NCBI GenBank assembly: GCA_015152565.1
Contig: SUTT01000012.1
Span: 1 to 46,664 of the forward strand
DNA: 46,664 nt
Direction: 5' to 3'
Source of the DNA: Cyanobacteria bacterium SIG27
GTDB taxonomy: Bacteria > Cyanobacteriota > Vampirovibrionia > Gastranaerophilales > Gastranaerophilaceae
Shown piece by piece: positions 15,136 to 22,233 of the stretch. The position numbers and the translations under genes were made by a program. The notes below the pieces were generated by a model. That model made no database searches. It was not told where the DNA came from and saw only the letters and a list, made by a program, of their open reading frames with translations. Each line of letters opens with the position of its first letter. Within the stretch, counting starts at the first letter, position 1.

Positions 15136-16281
15136 ATGAAAAATAAATTTAGCGGTGAACAGTTAAAAATTGCTCGAACCTACAGAGGATTAACAACTGA
15201 AGAGCTTGCTCAAAAAATTGGAGTAAAAAAACAAACAATATCTTTGTATGAAACGGATAAAATTATTCCCGAGGTAGAAAATTTATTTAAAATAATTAAA
15301 GAATTAAACTTTCCAAGACAATTTTTCTTTCAAAATAAAAAAACTATACCAGCAGGAACTCCGTATTTCAGAGCATTGTTAACTACTAATAAAAAATACA
15401 GAGAACAACAAAAATTACAGAACCAGTTTAGAGCTCAATTATGCGAATATCTATTAAAATATATGGATTTCCCTGTTTTAAATATTCCAAATAATATTGA
15501 TTTTGATGGAGATATCGAGGCTTTTTCATTAAAAATAAGAGAGTTCTGGGGATTAGGTTTAGAGCCAATTACAAATATAATTCATTTGCTTGAAAAACAA
15601 GGACTAATTGTTTTACTTGCAAAAACAGATACTGATGATATTGATGCCTTTAATCAATCAATACAAATAAATGACGAGGAAAAATATATAGTTACTTTGT
15701 CTAAAAATAAACCATCTTTCTCAAGGATACAATTTGATGCAGCACATGAGCTAGGACATATACTTCTACATCCAAAAAGTGAAGATATTGAGGTTATTTC
15801 AAGAGAAGAATTTAAATTTTTAGAAAAGCAAGCCAATGAATTTGCCGCTTCATTTTTATTACCTAAGGAAGCATTTATAAAAGACCTTCCAGAACGATAT
15901 AGATACAGTTTAGATTATTATGTCAGATTAAAGAAAAAGTGGAATGTTTCAATATCAGCAATGATTATTCGTGCATATAATTTAAATTTAATGACATACA
16001 ATCAGTATCAGTACTTAATGAAAAAAATGTCACAAAAGGGTTGGAAAACACACGAACCATACGATGATTCAATTATAATTCCAGAACCTACAATGCTGAA
16101 ATATGCAATTGATTTGCTTTTAGATAACAATATTCATACAGTTCAATCACTATTAGAAGATATAAGTGAAGACTTAGCTTTAAATTCTGATGAAATAGAG
16201 TTTTTGTTAGGCTTAGAAAAGGGTAAACTTGCAATTCCGGATACAACAATTTCTAATATTAAACCTAAACTTAAGGTTTAA
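15136..16281 (+). CDS. XRE helix-turn-helix and ImmA/IrrE metallopeptidase regulator
   Basis: A 381-residue regulator. Residues 1-60 are an XRE helix-turn-helix (FSGEQLKIARTYRGLTTEEL, GVKKQTISLYETDK). Residues about 150-260 are the ImmA/IrrE (COG2856) zinc peptidase: HELGHILLH gives HExxH (about 203-207), and the downstream EKQANEFAASFLLP supplies the third ligand. IrrE-type enzymes relieve repression by cleaving a regulator when DNA damage or foreign DNA is sensed; the fused HTH lets one chain do both. The extra C-terminal 100 residues carry no motif I know. It probably controls its own operon through the palindrome at 14363-14387. Confidence 0.88.
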   Translation: MKNKFSGEQLKIARTYRGLTTEELAQKIGVKKQTISLYETDKIIPEVENLFKIIKELNFPRQFFFQNKKTIPAGTPYFRALLTTNKKYREQQKLQNQFRAQLCEYLLKYMDFPVLNIPNNIDFDGDIEAFSLKIREFWGLGLEPITNIIHLLEKQGLIVLLAKTDTDDIDAFNQSIQINDEEKYIVTLSKNKPSFSRIQFDAAHELGHILLHPKSEDIEVISREEFKFLEKQANEFAASFLLPKEAFIKDLPERYRYSLDYYVRLKKKWNVSISAMIIRAYNLNLMTYNQYQYLMKKMSQKGWKTHEPYDDSIIIPEPTMLKYAIDLLLDNNIHTVQSLLEDISEDLALNSDEIEFLLGLEKGKLAIPDTTISNIKPKLKV

Positions 16282-16340
16282 ATTTTGTCAAAAGTTGATA
16301 AAAATACATCACAATAAAACTTTGATGTTGTTTTATGATT

Positions 16341-16399
16341 AGATAATATATTATCTATATATTGACTTTTCGGGTAAAATAGGTTAATATATTATCTAT
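16341..16399 (+). promoter_or_regulatory. hipBA promoter and operators, predicted leaderless start
   Basis: A 15-bp repeat, TAATATATTATCTAT, occurs at 16344-16358 and 16385-16399. The first copy lies in the perfect 16-bp palindrome AGATAATATATTATCT (16341-16356). Between them, TTGACT (16362-16367) and TAATAT (16385-16390) form a -35/-10 pair with 17-bp spacing, so the -10 is inside the second repeat. The expected transcription start is at or next to the hipB ATG (16398), giving a leaderless message. The repeats are likely HipB binding sites for autoregulation. Confidence 0.65.
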
Positions 16400-16679
16400 G
16401 AACAACTTATTTTTAAATCAAAAAACTCCTAATGAAATAGCCAAAAGTTTAGCGGATAGAATTAAAGAACACCGTAAAATGCTAAAAATTTCTCAGGAAG
16501 TTTTAGCGCAAAAATCCGGAGTTAGTCTTGGCAGCATTAAGAGGTTTGAGACAAAATATGAAATATCCTTGCAATCTTTTATAAAAATTGCTATTGCACT
16601 TGATTTGGACAATGACTTTGAGAGTTTGTTTGCAGCAAAAACATACACTACAATAGATGAAATCATAAAAGGTAAATAA
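16398..16679 (+). CDS. hipB: HipB-like antitoxin
   Basis: A 93-residue XRE-family protein with a helix-turn-helix at residues about 22-60 (LKISQEVLAQKSGVSLGSIK). It sits 2 bases before a HipA-family kinase and is the expected antitoxin and operon repressor. There is no ribosome binding site upstream because the predicted transcription start is at the ATG. Operator-like 15-bp repeats overlap the promoter. Length and order (B before A) fit the hipBA family. Confidence 0.85.
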   Translation: MNNLFLNQKTPNEIAKSLADRIKEHRKMLKISQEVLAQKSGVSLGSIKRFETKYEISLQSFIKIAIALDLDNDFESLFAAKTYTTIDEIIKGK

Positions 16680-16681
16680 AA

Positions 16682-17788
16682 ATGGAAGATTATAAATACC
16701 TCAAAGTTTTTTATAATGATAAGTTAGTTGGGACTTTAGCTAAAACTCCTGATAGGCTTGTTGCTTTTGAATATGATAGTGAATGGCTTGCTACCGGTTT
16801 TAGTATTTCACCATTTTCTCTGCCGTTACTGAAAAAAGTATATTTGCCAAAATTTGAACCGTTCGAGGGGCTATTTGGGGTTTTTAATGACAGCTTACCT
16901 GACGGTTGGGGGCGATTGTTAGTTGACCGCCTATTGCTAAAAAATAAAATTAACCCAAGTGAAATTGATAATTTAAACCGTCTTGCTGTTGTTCAAGAAA
17001 GCGGCATGGGTGCTTTAACGTATAAGCCTGAGCATAACTTTGAAACACAAGAACAAGAATCTGATTATGACAAACTTGCTAAAGAGTGCTCAAAAATATT
17101 AGAGTCGCAAAATTCCGATAACTTGGATGAACTTTTTAAATTAGGCGGTTCATCAGGCGGAGCAAGACCAAAGATTCTGACAAAAATAAACAGTGAAGAT
17201 TGGATAATCAAATTCCCATCCTCACAGGATCCTAAATATATTGGAGAGCAGGAATACAAATATTCACTTGTTGCTAAAGATTGCGGAATAAAGATGAGCG
17301 AAACAAAACTTTTCGATTCTAAAATTTGTTCAGGATACTTCGGTATAAAACGTTTCGACAGGGAAAAGGGCAGAAAAGTACACATGGTTTCAGTTAGCGG
17401 ATTATTGGAAACAAGTCATCGTTTGCCAAATCTTGATTACAATATTTTAATGAAATTGACTCTCGAATTAACGAAAAATTATCAGGATATTGAGCAATTA
17501 TACAGATTGATGTGTTTCAATGTTTTTGCGCACAACAGAGATGACCATTCAAAGAATTTTTCATTTTTATATGATGAAGATAAAAAAGAATGGCACCTGT
17601 CCCCAGCTTACGATTTAACTTATAGCTCATCATTCAACGGTGAACATGCTACAACAATTAATGGAGAAGGCAAAAATCCAAGTTTAGAGGATATTCTTGC
17701 TGTTGCAAAAAATATTGGGATAAAAGAAAAATTGGCAAAAGATATTGCACTTGATATTAAGGATCAATGTTTGTCATTAGTTGATTAA
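16682..17788 (+). CDS. hipA: HipA-family serine/threonine kinase toxin
   Basis: A 368-residue HipA-like kinase. The N-terminal HipA_N region contains FNDSLPDGWGRLL (about residues 69-81). The glycine-rich GGSSGGARPK (about 157-166) is the nucleotide-loop region and holds the serines that correspond to the autophosphorylation loop. HNRDDHSKNF is the catalytic loop and SPAYDLTYS the metal-binding DFG equivalent. HipA toxins phosphorylate aminoacyl-tRNA synthetases such as GltX and halt growth until neutralised by HipB. It is somewhat shorter than the E. coli protein (440 residues) but all kinase motifs are present. It starts 2 bases after hipB. Confidence 0.87.
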   Translation: MEDYKYLKVFYNDKLVGTLAKTPDRLVAFEYDSEWLATGFSISPFSLPLLKKVYLPKFEPFEGLFGVFNDSLPDGWGRLLVDRLLLKNKINPSEIDNLNRLAVVQESGMGALTYKPEHNFETQEQESDYDKLAKECSKILESQNSDNLDELFKLGGSSGGARPKILTKINSEDWIIKFPSSQDPKYIGEQEYKYSLVAKDCGIKMSETKLFDSKICSGYFGIKRFDREKGRKVHMVSVSGLLETSHRLPNLDYNILMKLTLELTKNYQDIEQLYRLMCFNVFAHNRDDHSKNFSFLYDEDKKEWHLSPAYDLTYSSSFNGEHATTINGEGKNPSLEDILAVAKNIGIKEKLAKDIALDIKDQCLSLVD

Positions 17789-17890
17789 AATTTGTCATAA
17801 TTCAAGTGCATTTTAAATTCTCTATCTAATCTATCAATTTCATTAAGCTGAATTTTCAACCTATCTTTTTCATTTTGCCATTTATCATTT
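17785..17890 (-). pseudogene. C-terminal coding remnant, possibly of a recombinase
   Basis: On the minus strand, codons for DKWQNEKDRLKIQLNEIDR and then LDREFKMHLNYDKF end at a TAA overlapping the hipA stop. The frame has no plausible start, so it is a 3' gene fragment. The charged coiled-coil style resembles the C-termini of large serine recombinases, but the match is weak. It may mark the right side of the accessory island. Confidence 0.35.
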
Positions 17891-18266
17891 TGAGTTTTTC
17901 AAAAGTCATGAGTTATAGTGCCGTCCAATTTGAGTTAGTTGGTTAATATTTCTCACAATTCAGGAACATTTACAATTAACGAAAACCGTCAGAGTCTAGC
18001 AGATTTTAATTAGGATGTAACAGAGTTTATTTGCAAACTCATAATTAAATCTTTAAATGTAAAGAAGTAAAGAAGGTGTAGAGTGTGATGTTTTTTGCAA
18101 AACTTCCACATTGTATTAAAAAAGAGTATTATAAAAACCAAGAATACCTCCTGTTGTCTGCGCTCTTAGTATAGAATTTAGGTTAATATTAATTCATTGA
18201 GGTGCAAAACAATGACAAAAATATTTTTTACATGTTTTATATAGATGTTAAAGGTGAGGGTAAAAT
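17891..18266. other. Non-coding stretch at the island-core border
   Basis: No convincing gene was seen. It contains a 6-bp hairpin, GAGTTT/AAACTC (18023-18040), without a T-run, an imperfect hairpin near 18090-18112, and AT-rich sequence. AGGTGAGGG just before 18267 is the ribosome binding site of the next gene. No tRNA or att site was recognised. Confidence 0.5.
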
Positions 18267-19361
18267 ATGAGAGTAGAAAACATTTCTTTTGGCGCAAAAT
18301 TTAATTTAAAAGTTGGTGATAAAAATAATACAACACAAAAGCAACTCCATAATGAAATCGGATTAGCGCAACATGCAAGAGATATCGGAGTTTCAGTGCC
18401 AAAATATGATGTTTTATATGCTCCTGTTTTGATAAATTACGAAACAAAAGGCGAAGTTGCAGATTTTGAAACTAACCCAATAACTAAAAAACATTTTCCA
18501 AAATTATTCAATAACTTATATTTGCTCGATATTTCAAACATTTCTCATAATGACTTAGAAATGACTCATTGTTTTTATGCTGAAGATGGTGATGTTGAAT
18601 TTGATTGCTTCAGATTTGGAGATTATTTCAAAAAGAACGAGATTAATTTACCTCCTTTTGAAATGTCTAATAATTTAGTAAATTATGAAAATAATAGCTT
18701 GGCTTTTTATGCTGAGCAAATGCCAGATGAGCAATCAAAAATCGAATTTTTGAAAGAATTTTTAAAGGCAAGTAGTTTTTATCATCAAAAAAGAGTACAG
18801 TATATTGAGCAAAGGCTTGGTAAAACGATTAATTCTGGAGTTGTTTTAACAAAAGAAATGTTAGAAAACGAAAAAATTAGAGCTCAAATGTGTCAAAATC
18901 CAAGCGATGAAATGGCAAAATTATTATTGAAAAAATTAGAATTTGGCGCAAAACAAAGAAAAGCTTTTACTTTGTGGGACGAAGGTAATGGCGCTTGCGG
19001 GCATGAATTTAGTGCAAATAAAAGAATAAACGCAATTCCTGAATACCTAAATTCTATAAAATTAGGAATTGAATTTATCGATATGGCACAAAAATTGGCA
19101 AATAAAAGCGATGATGAACTTCAAGAGCAATATTACACGCTAGAAGCAAATGTTGGTAAATATTTTGTAGATACTTATCTTGGCTGGGTTTTTGGTATGG
19201 CGGATTATAACTTTTGCGACGAAAGAGTTTGTCCTAAACCTGATGAAGAAAGAGAAAGTCTAAAAAGCGCTTATAATGAAATAACCTTAGCGGATTATAG
19301 CTCAAAAACTAAAGCGATAGATGATTATATTAAAATATACCTTCAAGAAATAAACGCATAA
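18267..19361 (+). CDS. Unknown protein with SFGA-type N-terminus and faint kinase-like motifs
   Basis: A 364-residue protein preceded by GGTGAGGG. The N-terminus NISFGAKF resembles motifs in two other proteins here (CPNFKRA at 24053, SVSFKGN at 27443) and may be a lineage-specific sorting or binding tag. Residues about 94-118 include ISHNDLEMTH and VEFDCFRFGDY, which loosely recall the HxD and DxG loops of aminoglycoside-kinase-like folds; a clear ATP-binding lysine and loop were not found. No signal peptide or membrane segment is seen. The family is not recognised and the kinase idea is weak. Confidence 0.55.
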   Translation: MRVENISFGAKFNLKVGDKNNTTQKQLHNEIGLAQHARDIGVSVPKYDVLYAPVLINYETKGEVADFETNPITKKHFPKLFNNLYLLDISNISHNDLEMTHCFYAEDGDVEFDCFRFGDYFKKNEINLPPFEMSNNLVNYENNSLAFYAEQMPDEQSKIEFLKEFLKASSFYHQKRVQYIEQRLGKTINSGVVLTKEMLENEKIRAQMCQNPSDEMAKLLLKKLEFGAKQRKAFTLWDEGNGACGHEFSANKRINAIPEYLNSIKLGIEFIDMAQKLANKSDDELQEQYYTLEANVGKYFVDTYLGWVFGMADYNFCDERVCPKPDEERESLKSAYNEITLADYSSKTKAIDDYIKIYLQEINA

Positions 19362-19375
19362 AGTATAAGAATTAA

Positions 19376-20674
19376 TTACATATCTTTTTTATTTTGATTT
19401 AGTTTTTTGCCTAGTTTTTCAAGATTTTCTTGAAAAAGAATGATAAAAAATATCAATATGACAAAAAGGCTGAAATACAATTTGCCTGCATCTGCTTTTG
19501 AACTTAATATAAATCGATATTTTCCATAATTATTTAAATATTTAATAAAGCTTTGATGGTAAAAATTGCATTTTTTGCTTAATTCATTTTTTTGATATTC
19601 ATAACTTGAATAATACGAATTTGCAACATAAAAAACAAAAGGAGCTATGCTATTTATTCTTATATATAGTCCATAGCTATTATGTCTTTTGCCTGCTGCA
19701 TACATGTTAATTGAACAGCTCAAATTTGAATTAGGGGTAATGTTTATTTTTTTATTTAATTTAATAAGATTGAAATAAGTTTGCTCGACTTTACAATTAT
19801 GATGTGTGTCACATCTTAAAACCTCTTGTGTTGGATGAAAATATAAGATTGTCAAAACTATAAGCACAAAAATTGTAGTTTTAATAATAAAAATAAGGTT
19901 TATTTTGTCTTCTTTTTTGGTTTTTTGAGTTTTACTTTCGTTTGTAGTGCTTTTGCCATCCTTTCGCATTCTAAGAACTTCTAGGCTTTTTTTCTTATCT
20001 TCTTCATATTTATCTATTTGATGCAGTTTTTTATAAGAAACTCCACGTTTAGTGTAATAAAAATGATATGTCGGTTTTAATTCTATTGCTTTTGTGTAAT
20101 TTACGATTGCTAGATTGTAATCTTCTGCTGTATATAAAACATCTCCAATTGCAGCAAAATATTTGTCATCTTTTTCTTTGTCTTGATAGTAATTATTAAT
20201 CAAGTTTAGGGCTGTTCTCAAGTCCTTTAATGATATATATTCGTTAGCGCAAGAAGAAACGTAATCGAAATTATCAGGTGCTTTTTCTATTAAAAGCTTG
20301 TAGGTGGCAATAGCATTTTCGTGTTCTTTTAAGCGAGAGAATAAAAATGCTTTATTATTTATTGCATATAAATTATCTGGATTTTGCTTGATAAATTCTT
20401 CGCAAAGCTCTAATTCAACTTTAAGTTGAGATTTTGTTGGGTTTTCATCATATTCTGTTGATTTAAAATTTTGTTTTTTAAGATATAGTTTGTATGCTTT
20501 TTCTTCTTCTGTTCCAAAAACGCAATCTTCTAAAATATAATCAGTTTCTCTTCTTAGCCTATACATTTTAAAGCTAAGCCATATAAAGTTGAAAATTATA
20601 AATATTAAAAAACCTATTATTGACGCATAAAATAACATCATTACAACTGTGAAAATTGATTCTGGCATAAACAA
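19376..20674 (-). CDS. Membrane-anchored TPR protein
   Basis: A 432-residue protein. The N-terminal membrane helix is at about residues 7-35 (VVMMLFYASIIGFLIFIIF). Tetratricopeptide-like repeats span about 75-235, including ENAIATYKLLIEKAPDNF and LAIVNYTKAIELKPTYHFYY. A second membrane segment lies at about 255-278 and a third near 400-420, followed by a lysine-rich tail (KKLNQNKKDM). The region between the last two helices holds cysteines (RCDTHHNCK) and would be outside if the TPRs are cytoplasmic. It probably scaffolds other proteins at the membrane; no specific partner can be named. It is convergent with the 18267 gene. Confidence 0.7.
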   Translation of the reverse strand: MFMPESIFTVVMMLFYASIIGFLIFIIFNFIWLSFKMYRLRRETDYILEDCVFGTEEEKAYKLYLKKQNFKSTEYDENPTKSQLKVELELCEEFIKQNPDNLYAINNKAFLFSRLKEHENAIATYKLLIEKAPDNFDYVSSCANEYISLKDLRTALNLINNYYQDKEKDDKYFAAIGDVLYTAEDYNLAIVNYTKAIELKPTYHFYYTKRGVSYKKLHQIDKYEEDKKKSLEVLRMRKDGKSTTNESKTQKTKKEDKINLIFIIKTTIFVLIVLTILYFHPTQEVLRCDTHHNCKVEQTYFNLIKLNKKINITPNSNLSCSINMYAAGKRHNSYGLYIRINSIAPFVFYVANSYYSSYEYQKNELSKKCNFYHQSFIKYLNNYGKYRFILSSKADAGKLYFSLFVILIFFIILFQENLEKLGKKLNQNKKDM

Positions 20675-20969
20675 ACCTCGTAAACTAATCTTATTTTATT
20701 CTATTTAGTTTTTTATTTTATTCCATTTTGTTTTTAAAATCTCTCCTGATTTTCAAGGATTTTTGATTTATTAAGCTTGTTGAACTTAGTGAAAATTGGT
20801 ATGAAAAGAGTTCAAACTTTATTCCAATTGTGGGTGAAAGATATTTTAAACCATATCTTTCATAGATAAAACCAGCCAAACAATTGTTTGTAAAAACTGT
20901 GATATTTTTATTTTTGGTTTTATTTTATTAGAAAACTTGCTATTTTCATTAGTAATAAACCCTTTTGTT
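20675..20969. other. AT-rich intergenic region with a 10-bp inverted repeat
   Basis: No gene was seen. TGAAAGATAT (20835-20844) and ATATCTTTCA (20853-20862) form a perfect hairpin with an 8-base loop. It is not followed by a clear T-run on either strand, so an intrinsic terminator is doubtful. The minus-strand upstream signals of the TPR gene should lie at the left edge. Confidence 0.45.
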
Positions 20970-21548
20970 TTAATTTATTTTATCATATTCTTTTTTAATT
21001 TCTTGAATATCTTGCCACATGAGCCATTTTGGGGAGCCTTTTTCGCGAGAATCATTTCTTAACAAATATGAAGGATGAAAAATTGGCATCATTTTGGAGT
21101 TATATGGTCCATTAAACCACTTGCCTCTAGCAGAGGTTATCCCTCTTTCATTTGGAAGCATAGAATTTAGTGCAACTGAACCACAAATTAAAATTATTCT
21201 TGGTTTTAAAATTTCAAGTTGTTGGTCTAAAAATTCTCGACAAGCGTTTTTTTCCTCTGGTAAGGGGTTTCTATTTTCTGGTGGACGACACTTGATGGTG
21301 TTGCAAATATAAACGTGTTTTTGACGCGATAAACCAACTGATTCAAAAATCCTATCTAATAATTGCCCAGCTCGACCAACAAAAGGCAAGCCTTTCATAT
21401 CTTCCCAATATCCAGGAGCCTCTCCTATTAACATTAATTTTGAATTAGGAATACCATCAGAAAAGACAACATTTGTTCTAGAGTTTGCTAAGTGGCATTT
21501 TCTGCATTCCAGACATTTTTTCTTTATTTCATCAAGCTTATCAAACAT
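20970..21548 (-). CDS. Family 4 (Fe-S) uracil-DNA glycosylase
   Basis: About 192 residues from ATG 21548. The open frame runs further upstream but would cross the promoter and start of the divergent gene, and homologous sequence starts here. GEAPGYWEDMKGLPFVGRAG contains the uracil-binding motif, and HPSYLLR is the catalytic-end motif. CLECRKC and CNTIKCRPP with a later cysteine (KNACREF) fit the four [4Fe-4S] ligands of family 4 enzymes. It removes uracil from DNA arising by cytosine deamination, starting base-excision repair. It is divergent from a second member of the superfamily. Confidence 0.92.
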   Translation of the reverse strand: MFDKLDEIKKKCLECRKCHLANSRTNVVFSDGIPNSKLMLIGEAPGYWEDMKGLPFVGRAGQLLDRIFESVGLSRQKHVYICNTIKCRPPENRNPLPEEKNACREFLDQQLEILKPRIILICGSVALNSMLPNERGITSARGKWFNGPYNSKMMPIFHPSYLLRNDSREKGSPKWLMWQDIQEIKKEYDKIN

Positions 21549-21585
21549 AATGAAATTATAGTATAATAAAAAGAGTATAGGAGTT

Positions 21586-22233
21586 ATGATGATAGAAGTT
21601 TTTGAAAAAAAAGTTAATGAATTTGTTGAAAAATTAATTAATACAGATAAGACAAAATTTAAAAGGAACATTTTTAATCCTTGGGCTGAGTTTGATGAAA
21701 CTGATATTTCAAGTGAAGCACCAAAAATTAGAACTCAAAATTTAAAAAAATATTTGCTAAATCACAAAAATGCTTCCTATGTTCTTATTGCAGAATCTCC
21801 AAGTACAGGTGCAAGATATTCTGGAATTGCTATGACATCAGAAAAAGTTATAAATACCAATAATCTTGAATACGGTTATAGTTCCAAAAAATCAAAAGAT
21901 GGAAAATATGTTTATGAATTAACAGCTAAAAAAGTATGGGATGAAATTTTAGATAAAAAAGAAAATTTTGTTATGTGGAATGCTTTTGCTTTTAATATCC
22001 ATGAAAAAGATGGACGTTGGTTTGAAAATCCGACAATTGAAGAATTGGAACAAAATTTAGACATTTTAAATTCGTTTTTAGCTCTTTATAAAGATGTAAA
22101 AATTATAACTGTTGGAAAAACTGCACAAAATGCGCTAGAAATTCTTAAATTTAGCAATTTTGAATCAATAAGACACCCATCAAATGATTTTAAAAAAGAA
22201 TTTCCGCAACAATTTAAAAAGTATGTTGCTTAA
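21586..22233 (+). CDS. Uracil-DNA glycosylase superfamily protein
   Basis: A 215-residue protein with an ATAGGAG ribosome binding site. It lacks the Fe-S cysteines of its divergent neighbour but has superfamily motifs: LIAESPSTGARYSGIAMTSE (motif I region, about residues 67-86), VMWNAFAFN (about 129-137) and IRHPSND near the C-terminus. Similar proteins occur in gut Bacteroidetes and Firmicutes and are annotated only as uracil-DNA glycosylase-like. The substrate is unknown: uracil, another damaged base, or no glycosylase activity. It overlaps the end of the convergent glucanotransferase gene by 4 bases. Confidence 0.75.
   Translation: MMIEVFEKKVNEFVEKLINTDKTKFKRNIFNPWAEFDETDISSEAPKIRTQNLKKYLLNHKNASYVLIAESPSTGARYSGIAMTSEKVINTNNLEYGYSSKKSKDGKYVYELTAKKVWDEILDKKENFVMWNAFAFNIHEKDGRWFENPTIEELEQNLDILNSFLALYKDVKIITVGKTAQNALEILKFSNFESIRHPSNDFKKEFPQQFKKYVA

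Noticed and set aside
18023-18040. GAGTTT/AAACTC hairpin as a terminator after hipA
   Set aside because: It is only a 6-bp, AT-rich stem without a T-run on either side and lies 235 bases beyond the gene.
21549-21671. N-terminal hydrophobic extension of the family 4 glycosylase
   Set aside because: It would overlap the start of the divergent gene. The conserved region begins at ATG 21548, and a signal-like segment makes no sense for a DNA repair enzyme.
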